Shown piece after piece: positions 1 to 11,707 of a stretch of 64,000 nt of DNA. The notes under the pieces are model-generated. The model did no database searches, was not told where the DNA came from, and saw only the letters and a list, made by a program, of their open reading frames with translations. How positions within the stretch are numbered: the first letter of the stretch is position 1; each line of letters starts with the position of its first letter. The DNA is from Gautieria morchelliformis. Its lineage: Eukaryota > Basidiomycota > Agaricomycetes > Gomphales > Gomphaceae. The DNA lies in NCBI GenBank assembly GCA_015179125.1, contig WHVA01000182.1:62001-126000 (forward strand), in the 5' to 3' direction. A program made the position numbers and the translations under genes.

Positions 1-307
1 TATTTTCACAGGCGGCTGCACCCAGCGGAATTTGAAATGACTTCGACGCGCGAGCCCTTGGGCGCTAAAGGGCCAGGTGCACGTATATGCCTTCTGAGAC
101 AGGATTGTACTCCTCTCTCAGTGACAATAAATTCACTGAGAGAGGCGAGTAGTATTCTTTGTATTTTCATAACATGTCGACTGAAAATCATGTAGTACAT
201 TTGATTCTAGGTATTGTATTAATACATCAGTGACAATAAATTCACTGAGAGAGTACATTTGATTCTAGCTTTCTAAGAACTCTACCGAACCTTCCCTGCC
301 ATAGCCC
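1..307. other. Gene-free edge with repeated hairpin
   Basis: No gene is seen. A 12-bp stem with an 8-nt loop lies at 113-144 (left arm CTCTCTCAGTGA). Its right half and loop recur at 230-257, and a TACATTTGATTCTAG word occurs at 198-212 and 256-270. I compared this stretch with the region upstream of the gypsy gag (7,950-8,330) and saw no LTR-like match, so the gypsy element seems truncated near 308. Confidence 0.5.
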
Positions 308-2072
308 CTAGTTGCTAACAGCTCCATCCGTTTGTGGATAGAAGGCAGCTGACATGAGGAGCTTAGTCCCCATGAGTCGCTGGAGTTCACGCCAGAAGAT
401 CGACGTGAACTTTGAGTCCCTGTCTGAGACGATGGAGTCGGGAACTCCGTGTAGTCGGATGACCTCCTTCAGAAACAGCCAGGCTACTCCCTTGGCTGAC
501 ACGCTCGTTGTGGTTGGTACGAGGTGTACGAGCGATGTTAGTCAGTCGATGACTACCATCAGGTAGTCACAGTCGTTGGATTTGGGCAGGGGCCCCATGA
601 AGTCGATGCCAATCGACTGCCACGGCCTATCTGGAATGGGTAGGCTGTGTAGTAGGCCTTTGGGCCGTTGTGGCCCAGTTTTCGTCATCTCACACCTCGC
701 GCATGATGTGCAGAACGCTTCTATGTCTGGGTTCATGCCCGGCCACCAATATGCACTTCGAACGTAGTTCGAAGTCTTCAGATGGCCGTAGTGGCCGACT
801 ATCTGATGTGCCCGATCAATGATAATTTCGATCAGCTTCCTTCCCCCTTGAAGAACAGAGCGGGGGACGGCAATGACGTCTCTCTTGAGCTGATTCTTAG
901 TCCAGATCAGCCTGTCCCGGATCCCGAATCTCAGGTGCACGTCCGGGTGCACCATGATCTTTGTGAACACGGTGTCCCTGTGGTACACGTCTCGTAGGAC
1001 CTTGGACAGGTCTACGCCTTGCTCAATGATCCGGCACAGGGGTGCGCCATCATTCCCTGCGGCGATGGCTCTGACGTCATCGTCGTCGTCGCGGGACGCG
1101 GCGACGTTCGCGGGCTCTGGTGAGCCCTCGTTTAATGCGGTGGCTTCCGTTACTCTCGCCTCTGTCTTCTCAGCGAGGCGTTTAGAGCGTCTTGCGCCGC
1201 TGTTCGCAACTCGACATACCGGTCGGTGGGCAATAACTCACCGTCCGGGTCTAAACGCGCATCCGCGTTCACGAAGACATGGTCCGGGTGATTGTCAGCA
1301 CTCGTGTCGCTCTCGTAGTAGCGCGACAGGCAGTCCGCTACCTTGTTCTCTACACCGTCTACATGAACGGTGTTGAAATTGAACCGGGATAGAAACTCTC
1401 ACCATCTGACCTGTCGGTCAGATAGGCTCTTTTGGGTCTCGAAGTACTCGAGCCCCTTGTGGTCTGTGACGAGGGTGAACCTTCGCCCCAGCAGTTTGTC
1501 CTCCAATTTCATGAGAGCCTCGAGTACCGCGATCGTCTTGTACTCGTGAGTCTGGTAGTGTTGCTGAGCAACACTGAACTTCTTTGACAAGAAGCCAGCT
1601 GGTCGACAAGTTTTCCAGTCAGGACCTTGGCCGTAGACCGCACCGACGCCGGCTTTTGATCCATCGGTGATCACCCAGATCGGCTCTGGGCACCTTGCGT
1701 CTACTGGACGCAGGATCGGGGCCTTACAGGCCAACGCCTTAATGCTTTGCCAGCATTTGTCGAGCAGTGGTGTCCATTCGAATGGACGGTTATTACGCGC
1801 ACAGCCCGATAGCGGGGTGGTATATGCGCTAACATCCAGCATGTAGTGTGCCAGATACTGTACCAGCCCGAGGAAACGCTGGATGTCGTTGAATGTCCGT
1901 GGCCTGCGCCATTCGCGGATGCATTGCATCTTATCCTCGTCGGCATGTACCCCTCGGCCATCGATCATATGGCCGAGGCACTCCATTCGGATGGAGTAGA
2001 GGTCCACCTTTTTCTTGCTCAGAAAGAGGTGGTTCTTCCTCAGTCTGTCAAAGACGATGTAGAGGTGCTCTT

Positions 2073-3103
2073 TGTCAAGATTGGTTTTTAGGCGTTAATA
2101 TCGTGGATTAGTGAACACAACGAATGCCCGAATAACTTGTGCGAATAAGTATGCCGTTCGGCGAATAAGTGAACCGATGAATGTTCATGAAGTAAAGGGG
2201 TTGCCCGAACGGGGCTCGCCCTGTCTACAGTCGTAGTGAAACAGCTCGCAGCACTTGACGACGTAACGTGCAAGATATCGCGGAAGGGCTGTCTAAGTTT
2301 CGACGGTCCCTTCGCTGGCGAAGGTGCTCCTTCGGAGCCCTTCGCCAACAGCACAGAAAGTAGTTCGAAGGCTAAGGTCACGAAGACGAAGTATGAGAAC
2401 TCACCAGTGATACCTAAGTCCTTGGCTGGTCGAAGATAGAAACCTTCAAGGAGAGGCTCAAGACGATGATCACAGCGAGGTCAAGTTTGCACAAGGTGGA
2501 CGACGTATGATAATTGAACTGAGGAATATACATGGGATTGTAAACTACTTATATCGAATGCTCATAAGGTATCAGCGAATAGGAAAGAGGCCATCACAAG
2601 TCAGGGTTGGATAGGGGTGCGCAGTCATGATACTAAGGAGATGGAATAAACATACAATAGAGTGAGGGAAGAATGCGAGCATGAAACGACGGAGAGTAAA
2701 GGGGGTGAAAGCACTTATGGACAAAACCATGTCTTGGGACCCGCATACATGCTACCCTGCACGGACTCTTGGTCTACTGGGTTGATCCCGCACGACCTAT
2801 AGGAGGGACACCCTGCGAACACGCATTGGTCATACGAACACCCAATGGGGTTGGATTAAGAAGGTGATGGGGCTAATGATGAACCATCATGCCGGGTGAT
2901 TGGTATCGATCATATTTGATGGCGTGCCTGCTGGCGAAATGCACGAGTAGCGAATAGCGGTTCGGAGGATGGGGCGAACAGCGAGTAGAGTAGACGTAGA
3001 GGAGGAGTGGTTGGTAGGTGCGGCGAACTCTGACGAAGATGCTAGGGAGTGACGAGGGGGAACATGGAGGTAGCGCGGTAGGAGAAATAAACCGGTCATG
3101 ACA
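2073..3103 (+). mobile_element. Solo LTR inside gypsy pol
   Basis: A 1,031-bp block starts TGTCAAGATTGG and ends CATGACA, with the direct 5-bp repeat CTCTT at 2068-2072 and 3104-3108. The TG...CA ends and 5-bp target duplication are those of an LTR. Its first ~600 bp reappear at 43950-44549. No internal region is present, so it is a solo LTR left by recombination. It contains the repeated word GCGAATAAG near 2140-2170. It is younger than the gypsy element it sits in. Strand is arbitrary. Confidence 0.8.
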
Positions 3104-3364
3104 CTCTTCATGCTCTTGTATTGAGAGCGAGAATATGAAGATGTCGTCCATGTATACATGGACGAAGCGACCTATGCAGTCGCGGAAAATGGCTGTCATC
3201 AGCTGTTGGAATGTTGATGGGGCGTTACAGTCCCCCATCTGTATCACCTGGCTCCTGAAGGTGCCGAGGATCGTGGCAAAGGCTGTCTTTGCTACGTGAT
3301 CCGGATGAATCCGGATCTGCTCGTATGGTTCTGACATATCGAGTTTTGTTCGATATTGGCAGCG

Positions 3365-4256
3365 GGATGTACAGCCCACCCAACCGATTTCCTTTTCGAG
3401 CGAGGCCCAAAAATAGCAATTAGGGCCAGGATACTTCGGCGATTCCCCTTTAGGGCTTCGACGAGATATTGTCTCTAAGTCCTTCCATAGGAGTTGGGGT
3501 GGCATGGCGTGGGGTAAGAATCAAAACATGAAATATAAAACATAAAACATAAAACATAACACATAACACATAACACATAACAAAAATAAGACAAAAAGGG
3601 TACTTTCACTTGGGTTGAGGTTTTATCGCGTCTGCCAGGCGCACGAAGAGGACCGACCATTCACCGACCCTCCCCTCCCTCGCTGCGCTCGGGGGGTCCC
3701 CCGAACCGGGTCGGTTCAGGTCGGCGCGCTAAAGCCTCGTTCGTGCATTCCAAATAGTATGAATGCTTCGTGAATTTAACCGCTCCATGATATAAGCAAA
3801 AGTGAATTAAGCAGCAGCAAATTTTATTAATGAAAATCTGCGAAGCAAAAGACTATCGCGAGAACCAACCAACGCCCACAAACAGCATAACTAACGCTCA
3901 GACCACTGAGTCACATTAAGAATTGGGGGAAGGAGGCAAAGAATGGCATTTCTCTAGCACGTGCTTTCCTGGAAACATTTTTCATAAGATGAAAGCCGCG
4001 AGCTTTGTGGTTCCACGGTCTTCAAAATGTTTGACGCCCTTTAGAGTTCCATAGGTTGACCTTTCGTGCACATTTGTAGTGAGCGCGGCTGGGATTAAGT
4101 AAGACACAGTTGTCTGTATTGTTGTGGACAATGCCGAAGGACTCAGAGACAATATCTCGTCGAAGCCCTAAAGGGGAATCGCCGAAGTATCCAGGCGCTA
4201 ATTGCTATTTTTGGGTGTCTCTCGAAAAGGAAATCGGTTGGGTGGGCCTTAAATTC
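3365..4256. mobile_element. Mutator-like (MULE) non-autonomous element
   Basis: An 892-bp element has inverted repeats of about 119 bp (3365-3483 against 4138-4256) and is flanked by the perfect 9-bp direct repeat TTGGCAGCG at 3356-3364 and 4257-4265. Long TIRs with a 9-bp target duplication are the Mutator signature. The outer TIR bases begin GGATGTACA and GAATTTAAG, then share GCCCACCCAACCGATTTCC. The centre has no transposase; it carries an (AAAACAT/AACACAT)n tract near 3528-3580. Reading frames here are by-products of the TIRs. It lies in the gypsy RT region and is younger than it. Confidence 0.75.
3528..3582. repeat. A-rich heptamer microsatellite
   Basis: A run of AAAACAT and AACACAT units sits just inside the left TIR of the Mutator-like element. 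Confidence 0.7.
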
Positions 4257-5639
4257 TTGGCAGCGAGCCATGTCACCGCGTATGATATCCTGATCCGGGA
4301 AGGGTGTGACGTCCTTCACCGTGTTCTCGTTCTGCTGGCGCAGATCGAAGACGGTTCTCAACGTACTGTTCTTCTTCGGCACACACAGCATGGGCACGGT
4401 CTGCTGCGCTACTGCCGGAATCCACCACTTTGCAGTGGTGTATCGTTCTATCTTTGCCGACAGTTCCTCTCGGAAGTGTTCGGGGCATTTCGGTAGTCGA
4501 TACCGCATGTGCTTGTTGGGATCAATGAGGTTGATCTCATGGTTGATCTCCCGCAGTAGCGGGAGTTCTAATGGAATTCCACTGACTAGGTCAGTGATTC
4601 TTTCCATCCATTCCTCGCGGAGGCGAGGAAGGTCATCATCCATGAGGATGATGGTAGTGGTTGGCTTAGACACCATTAGGCGCTGTTGGCGTCTATTAGG
4701 TCCCGCGGCGCGTGGGCCCGCTTTCCTTTTTCCCATCGCTTTCATCGTTAGGTGAGAGCGTCTCTCCCTACGGCTGTAGGGTGAGTTCAAGGACGAGTCA
4801 TCTCGCGACTCGTCCTCCTGGCTTCAATGAGCCAGGTTCGGCTTCGGCGCCTGGGTGATCATGCTCACCCGTGGCCCTTTGTCCTCGTTCTTCGATTCGT
4901 CGTCGTCGAATGAGACCTTGCCAGTGGGGATCACCTCGTTTCCCTTGCGAATCGTCCCTGGGCTCGAGAAGTCCAGGGTTATACCGAATCTCCTTAGGAA
5001 TGGTGTCCCTAAGATCGCGTCGTAATATTCGACGTTTGCTACGTCGAAGTATTCGTCGTATGTCCCACAACCAAACTTGATGGTCGTGTTCGTTCCATAG
5101 TTGATTGTGGAACGGCTGCCTATGCAGGCTAGTTGCAGCGCAATTGGTTGGTCCAGGGAGAACGTCTTCATCCCTGTAGCTCGCGTGAATTCGGGGGACA
5201 GCAGTACCCCTTCGCTGCTGCTATCTAGCAGGCAGTGGGCTTTTACGCCGTTTATTTCCCAGTACCCCGATAGGGTACGGTTCTCGCTGCGCGGACGCGT
5301 TGGCCACGTCCTGTGTTTGCTTCGGTGGTGATACACCGGCTCGGCCGCCTTGTCTGGCGTGATGGATGTGCGTGCCGCCATAACCTTCGTGGCGGTCTCG
5401 CCTTCCAGCGCGAATCTGATCGCGCTGGACCTGTAGGTGGTATTTTCCACCTCCTCGTCCCATTCATAGTATTGGGACGGCTCTGGGTCCCATTCTTCAG
5501 TGGGCGCATCTCTGTTGTCCGGAGTGTCGTTGGGTTGGGGATCACCATCCCCCTCTTCATCAATTTGTTGAAGAGAATTTTGACCGAGATCCGTTTCTGG
5601 ATCCTCGGCTTCATTGTCGTGCCTCACGGCCGCTGTCCT

Positions 5640-7943
5640 CATATGGGACCTAAGCCGGGGGCACTCTGCCTTCTTGTGGCCAGGTTGGCCGCATTCAAAG
5701 CATGTGGTGTTGCTTTGGCTGCCGCTGGGCCTGTCGTTGGGCCGGCCCGACGTTTTCGTCGGTGGGGCAGGTCATGGGGACGACCCTGACACTTGAGGCT
5801 GTTTAGCTTCAGGTGGGCGTCCAGCTTGTGCTGGGCGTGAGGGCGGTAGCTGTAGCCCTGTTCCGCTTCTTGCGAAAAGGCTGGGCCTGGTCAGGCCCAT
5901 TTGTGTCAACAGCTTGCTCCCTGTGAGCCAGGCAGCACTTGCTGTTGCTGCTGCGCTTTCTGCGCAGCGCATCCCCATGTTGTATGGGGATGCCTCCTCG
6001 ATCATCCAGGCCGTCTCGAAGAGTTGCTCTATTGAGCTGCTCTCGGCATTATAGCCCTTTTTGAGGACCTCGTTGTGCCAATACAAACCGTCTCCGGAAC
6101 GTGTACTCGTCTGGCGGCTGTATCATACGTGCCGCGTATTTCGTGAGCTCGTTCAGCATCTCCTGAACGGTTTTCATGCCTTGCATGACCGCGTCAAATT
6201 TATTCAATGCGTGATGGTATGTCAGTGTGTGCAGGAACCTCTTTTGAAGGCCTTGCATCACAGATTCCAGCATCCAGCTGCGGACCTGGCGATCGAAGTG
6301 TTCAACATTTTGAAGGAACCACTCCTGGGCTTCGCCGGTGAGGCGAGTGCCCACATAGCTGACCTGCGTGTCAATGCTGGTTGGCCCTAGGAGGCAGTTC
6401 ATTTTTAGCCATTGTAGGATGGCTGCCATGAAGATTTCAAACTCTTCGAGGTCCGATCCCCCTGCATATGGCTCGGGGTGGGCCAATTTTACGCGGGCCT
6501 TCGCTAGCACAGACTTCTCTGGGTCTGTGTCCGCGGCGTCTGCTAATGCCACGCGGATCATCCGTGTGATCCCATCGTACGGCTCCATTGGTACGACGTT
6601 GGCCTGGTCAGGGATTCCCTGGCCTTCCGTTGGGGCCATGGATCGCTCGTGCGGTTGTGACGCCGCGCGGGGCAGGCTGTTATATGCCCTGACGGGCCCC
6701 GGGCCTGGATCGGGCTTGGGATCGGGAGCATTTTGTGCTCTTGGTTCCGGGGGCGTTTTGTGCCTGGTGTCCCCGGTCAGTCCCGCGTTGCGGATCCGTG
6801 CCTGCTGTTGTAGGCTGCGCGCGCTTGCCGTGCGTCCTGTACGGCTTGCGTGAGCTGCTCGTCGGGCAGCTGAGCGGTGTGGCTGTGGGCCACCGTCTCT
6901 TCAGCGTTCTTCGCTAGTAGCTCGAGTGCTCATGTGTGGCGGCGCGTGGCTGTGGCTTCTTTACGCTGCCAGTGTGCGACTTTGAGCTCTAGGCTCTCGG
7001 TCGTCGTTTCAGAGTCAGGCTCTGAGGCGACCTGATCCCTAACGATCTGTTGGATCATTTTACAGCTGTCTGTTGGGGCAGCTGGTTGTTCCTAAGGTTC
7101 GTTCCCAAACCTTACGTCCTGTTCGACCGGGATGGCTGGCGGCGGCATTCGCTGCTTGTCTCACTCCTTTCGGCACAGGTCTTTCACGTCACGACTGGGT
7201 TCGTTGGCTGCGGACTGTCGCGAGCTCAGACGAGTTGCGTCGCGGTCCCCGCGTGGGCGGAGTGCTTTCTGGACGTCCTCCAGCGTGGCTGCATCTTGCA
7301 GCCTGACCTTCTCTGCCTGGTGGAGTTCCTTGCCGATTGCCATTAGGGCGGCGGCGGCGTTGTCAAGCTGCGATGGCAGCTGATCATGCTTGAGGCGCGT
7401 CAGCGTACTTTGGTGCAGCGCAGCCTGCACCTGTTTGTTCAGGGCCTCTGCTGTCTCGTGGTCGATGGTGTGAGCCCTCGAGCTCTTGCGACTAGAGCTC
7501 GAGTATTCCAAGTCCTGACCATCATCTGGGGCTCGTCTCTTTTGCCGTCGTCCTCCTTCAGGGACGATCGTCGTCGCTCTACCTCCTGAGCGTCGGTTTG
7601 AGTCGTGGCTTTGTGCCCGCCTCGATGTTGTTGCTCTACCGTCCGACGACGGCGAGACTTCTCTGCCCTTTCCTTTGTCCTTGGGCAGAGGGAGATGGGG
7701 GGGCGGCGCCGGCTCGTTGCCTGGCATCGTCTCTTCTTCGGCCACGCTCGACGAGACGTGGTCGATATTTTCCTCGTCCTCTACTGAGGGGACGAGGGCG
7801 TTGAGATCTACGATCTCTCCGTCTTCTATTGTCCTGTTCTCTTGGTCCAGGATAGCGTCAGCCGTCGTGTCGCTGGGCTGCGCCTGGGGCGTGGACCTCG
7901 AGCTCGTCGCTCGTGTCCGTCTTCGACTGCGTGGAATCATCAT
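5640..7943 (-). pseudogene. gag: gypsy gag region
   Basis: This is the capsid/nucleocapsid part of the gypsy fossil. It has a charged, Ser/Arg-rich start, a middle segment typical of retrotransposon gag (around 6639-6049), and a single CCHC knuckle at the end that would bind the element's RNA. It lies directly upstream of the protease region. The reading is broken. Confidence 0.75.
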
Positions 7944-7949
7944 GCTCGC

Positions 7950-9370
7950 AGCCGACAGTAGAAGGTCTACTGGAGGGTCTCAACGATTGTTAGTCATCGA
8001 CGCAGTGATCTTTTTCAAGATTGCTTCGAATCCACTATCGGTTGGTCGCGTGGCGATCAACCGCAGGATAATTCAAAAAGGTGTAAAGATGTCTATCTTA
8101 AACCTTAAGTCACAAGAGCACGACAGAACTTGACCAATGTGTGGTATTCTGATGCTACGTAGTGACAGTGTAAGGGTAAGATGCGATGGGGACCGCTAGC
8201 CGGTTCCCACACATAAACTATACAGTGGGTCCCTAAGGGGCCCACTGGGATTATGTAATAACTAATGTACATGTAGATACATGGGTTATTTACAGTCAGT
8301 CGTTCATCCCTCCTTCCTTAATTGACACCAACAAACATAGAGGCCCTCACCTTCCCTCATCCTCTCCATAATCATTGTTGGAAGTATGATGCTGACCGGC
8401 TCAACACCTATGTGCATGCTAACCATGTGGATTTGCAAAGTTGTTGAATGGTGTAGTCATGCATGCAGACAGCAAAACGTGCTGTAGCCCTCGATTGACC
8501 AGGGTACTGCATGTCTTATCATGCAGTGGAACAGCTGGAAGATGCTTCATGTCTTCAGACAAGCATCATTCGTTGTGTGAAAGAATGCCAGTCACTTGCA
8601 GTATTTTATAGCTTGTAGAGCGATAAGTGATGTCAATGTGTGCTAAGCATTCTACAAACTCATAGGGTGACTTCCTTGTCCATTCCTTTTTATTAACAGG
8701 AATCCCCTTCAAGTCATGTCATTGGTCATCTTTTGCTTTTCATGCGCCAGTACTTATGCCACCTTGGCTTCAAGTCCAGCAATCTATGAGACACGTTATA
8801 TTGAAGAGACCATTCCTACCACTGGTGTAGAACACGAATATATTGCTTGTTTCCTTTTCCTTCAGAGGTGCTCCATCGCTTACTCCATCCATTGCCGAGA
8901 TCCTCCAAGTTCTGCACTGCAACTCCTTGCTCCTTCATAATGGTAGCGGCTGCATGTTGTGAGGTGATGTCATCAGTGTACAGCTGATGGAAACTGGCAC
9001 CAGAGTCATATAACTCCTGTATTTGCTTGGCCTGGGGTGGTTCTAAGTGGAGCAGCTAGGTATGTACCTACATGTGAAGAAAAAGAGTTATTTCAAGGTA
9101 GCAAGCCATTAACTCAACTTGATTTTACCTCGTTGCTGCAGAATGGGTTTTTTAGGGACCGAAGGTATGTCCACAATAACTTACAAACCGGCATCCACAT
9201 CGCTTGAAAAGGGCAGCGTTGAGTTCTCTTGGACCATTTCTTGAAAGGGAAAGACCTGTTGGCGCTGCTTCCAAGTAACTGGGGCAGCCAATGGGATCTG
9301 AAGCTGAGTCTCCTTGTCTGCACTTCAGATTCGCTGATTCCTGGTGTCCACTATCTTACATAAGAGAGCT
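7950..9370. other. No recognisable gene
   Basis: The region carries short open frames on both strands (for example 8716-8940 + and 9323-9114 -), but none matches a family I recognise. The upstream LTR of the gypsy element would be expected here and was not found. Confidence 0.4.
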
Positions 9371-9374
9371 GGCT

Positions 9375-9975
9375 GTGAAAAAAGAAAACCAAACCGAAAT
9401 AGAAGTACAAATCTTTGATAGAAAATTTCAGAAAATTTCGGAAGAATAAACTAATCATAGGGGAACGATCCGAAAAGAAATTGGAAAGAAATATGAATGG
9501 TGGAATTTATCTGGCTTGATTTTGGTGCAGGAGCATAAATGCACCCAACACCCCCCCTCAAGCCTAATATATTCCAAGCTTCTCATTGAGGATCTTCACT
9601 CTAGGACTAGGAAGTCCTTTAGTGAGAATATCTGCCAACATTTGTTTGGTTGGCAAATACACAAGCTTGGCTTCTTGATTTTTGATTATATCTCAAAGGA
9701 AATATAACCTGATATCGAAATGCTTGGTTCTCGTGTGTTGTTGAGTGCCATAAGTAATTGCAATGGCTGATTGATTGTCTGAATAAACTTGGACAGGTCT
9801 GTTCAGTGGTTGGAATATTTCAGAAATAAAATGGCACATTCAAAGAGCTTCTTTGCCCACATGGGTCAGGGCGACGAATTTGGCTTCAGTTGATGAGAGG
9901 GCCACTATCAATTGTTTCTGGCAACTCCATGAAATAGTGCCCCCATCAATCTGAATAAACATGCCGAATATGTAG
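9375..9975 (-). mobile_element. Ty1/copia remnant (RNase H end, polypurine tract, LTR piece)
   Basis: On the minus strand this encodes the C-terminal RNase H part of a copia polyprotein, with the conserved Asp-Asn-Gln-Ser-Ala-Ile stretch and the leucine/lysine-rich tail seen in Ty1/copia elements. It is followed by a polypurine tract at about 9551-9558 and then an LTR start (TGTTGGGTGC, beginning at 9550). The far LTR edge is unresolved; my start is approximate. Everything upstream of RNase H is missing, so it is an old fragment. Confidence 0.75.
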
Positions 9976-10182
9976 TGCCGGTTGACCGGTGTTGCGTTTC
10001 CAAGGTCCGAAATATGCACGTTGATGGGATGGTGGTGACGGTGCCATGATCATGTGCCACGTGATCGCGACCGCGACAACAAATTTGAGGAGTGGGGGGA
10101 GTTTAAAGGGTGGGAGTTTAAAGAGCAATAGGCAACAGCGGGCTCGGAATTGGCTGCAAGCAGTTCATTTCAACATATCTTC

Positions 10183-10566
10183 CACTAGGTGCAAGTCACT
10201 GTTTGTTTACCATAACCTATGGCAACAAATAGTGAAAAAAGAGGAAATCTTGTAATAATTTGAAACTATGGCAAATGGTGAAGAATACTTTCTTTTTGTC
10301 TACAATTTAAAACATCAAGAAAATCTGAATAAAGGCAAATAATAATTTCTTGCATCTTATGCAGTGAATAGGATTTATTTTGTCACAATTTGTTTCTTAT
10401 AAATGTTCATCTGTGTTTATTCAGATTTTCTTGATGTTTTAAATTGTAAACAAAAAGAAAGTATTCTTCACCATTTGCCATAGTTTCAAATTATTACAAG
10501 ATTTCCTCTTTTTTCACTATTTGTTGCCATAGGTTATGGTAAACAAATAGTGACTTGCACCTAGTG
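10183..10566. mobile_element. CACTA-type MITE
   Basis: A 384-bp element begins CACTAGGTGCAAGTCAC and ends with its reverse complement. The arms 10183-10336 and 10413-10566 match with only a few differences over about 154 bp, leaving a core of roughly 76 bp. The flanks carry a 3-bp duplication TTC (10180-10182 and 10567-10569). The terminal CACTA with a 3-bp target duplication is the mark of the CACTA/En-Spm superfamily. Each arm also holds a nested hairpin (CACTATTTGTT paired with AACAAATAGTG). There is no coding capacity. The near-identity of the arms suggests a fairly recent copy. Confidence 0.8.
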
Positions 10567-10570
10567 TTCG

Positions 10571-10938
10571 TGATAGGAGATCCCTACATTTTGAACGATC
10601 ACTGGGGATCGTGACACGGAGACCAGGAAGAGTTGGGGATGACGTGAGCTGGGTACGTATATGCTTCTGTGTATTTGGTAGACGACAACTAAAATCAATA
10701 TTGTTCTGTTCATAATGGGATGGTTCAGAGGATACTCTGGGTGCGTACAGATGTTCTCAGGTCTGATATCTGTATGAACCAATCCACACTCATCGTGCAA
10801 ATACTCAAGGCCCATTAATACTTGTTTGGCAATCACTCCGACCAGGTTCATCAGGACCCCGGCGAGCTCTCCGTGCCCGCTGACTTTCGTTTCTGGACCG
10901 TCCACAAGTGGAGAAATAATCAAGGAGCGAGATGTCAT
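10571..10938 (-). pseudogene. SRPK-like protein kinase fragment
   Basis: The minus strand encodes the start of a kinase C-lobe. It has an AKQVLMGLEYLHDECGLVH helix followed by the catalytic-loop motif HTDIRPENI (canonical HRDLKPEN), and HTD plus 'GLEYLH' is the form seen in serine/arginine protein kinases and their fungal relatives. The N-lobe glycine loop and Lys, the DFG loop and the rest of the C-lobe were not found nearby. The CACTA MITE lies within a few bases of its 3' end. I read it as a gene scrap rather than a working kinase. Confidence 0.6.
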
Positions 10939-11039
10939 GTCTGGCGCCCAAATGTTCTACGAATTCAGTGTCGCCATGTCGCGAGACAACAGCTGTGGAG
11001 GCACACTGTCATGCCTTCATAAGAAGTGATATCTCGTCC

Positions 11040-11320
11040 TTCGCGGTCCCACTGTATTTTGCGGAGGACACCTTGTGGGTGGCATAGCGGCCATCACTAA
11101 CTGATACAGGGAGCAGTGACGTGTCAGAAAACGCAACTTTGGATACATAGTTCATGGTTGACTCACGAGTCAGGACAAGCCAAACGGCGGAGAAGTGGCC
11201 CCATCTAGAGTGGATAGGCTGTATGGGCTACTAGTAGGTGATGCGTGCACAAAACGTAGTGCGCACCCTAGTTTCCGGATAGCCCTGTATGGAAGGAAAG
11301 GGAACGGTTAGAGAGTGTGT
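11040..11320. other. No recognisable gene
   Basis: Between the kinase scrap and the minisatellite I see no supported coding region, RNA gene or repeat. Confidence 0.4.
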
Positions 11321-11707
11321 GCGGTGGGAGATGGAGCGGCGGGAGATGGAGCGGCGGGAGATGGAGCGGCGGGAGATGGAGCGGCAGGAGATGGAGCGGC
11401 AGGAGATGGAGCGGCGGGAGAGGGAGCGGCGGGAGATGGAGCGGCTGGACAAGGAGCGCTGGACAAGGAGCGGCTGGACAAGGAGCGGTTGGACAAGGAG
11501 CGGTTGGACAAGGAGCGGCTGGACAAGGAGCGGCTGGGCAAGGAGCGGCTGGAGATGGTGCGGCTGGAGACGGAGCGGCTGGAGCAGGAACGGCTAGAAG
11601 ACGAGCGACTAGAAAAGGAACGGCTAGAGAAAGAGCGGCTGGAAAGGGAACGGATAGACGTAGAGCGGCTGGAGATGGAGCGGCTGGACGAGGAGCGGCT
11701 GGATAGC
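11321..11707. repeat. 15-bp minisatellite (about 26 units)
   Basis: Tandem units shift from GGAGATGGAGCGGCG on the left to GGAGCGGCTGGACAA in the middle and more diverged forms on the right. Because 15 is a multiple of three, several frames are open on both strands. On the plus strand two frames give charged pentapeptide repeats (REMER and LDKER types, single-helix or coiled-coil like). One 14-bp unit near 11456-11470 switches the frame between them. No start context, intron or homology shows that any frame is used. Confidence 0.85.

Larger units (their letters stand above)
308..5640 (-). pseudogene. pol: gypsy pol region (PR-RT-RH-INT)
   Basis: This is the pol part of the gypsy fossil: aspartic protease, reverse transcriptase, RNase H and the N-terminal zinc plus catalytic core of integrase. 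The integrase C-terminus and any chromodomain are absent, since the element ends near 308. Two other elements sit inside the RT part. It is broken. Confidence 0.85.
308..7943 (-). mobile_element. Ty3/gypsy LTR retrotransposon, broken
   Basis: Parts in order on the minus strand: gag (about 7943-5640, ending in a CX2CX4HX4C zinc knuckle near 5640-5710), an aspartic protease region (about 5640-4820), reverse transcriptase (about 4790-2870, with the YMDD-type box near 3125-3180), RNase H (about 2007-1399) and integrase (about 988-308, with the HHCC zinc region and DDE core). The order PR-RT-RH-INT places it in Ty3/gypsy. It is interrupted by a solo LTR (2073-3103) and by a Mutator-like element (3365-4256), both younger than it. 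Neither of its own LTRs could be recognised. It is broken, with roughly half a dozen to ten breaks besides the two insertions, so it is a fossil. Confidence 0.9.

Noticed and set aside
1-307. 3' LTR of the gypsy element
   Set aside because: No similarity to sequence upstream of gag, and the integrase part ends abruptly.
4110-4496. 128-codon plus-strand gene
   Set aside because: It spans the right TIR of the Mutator-like element and runs antisense to the gypsy RT region.
10571-10938. Working SRPK kinase gene
   Set aside because: Only the catalytic-loop region is present; the N-lobe and DFG segments were not found.
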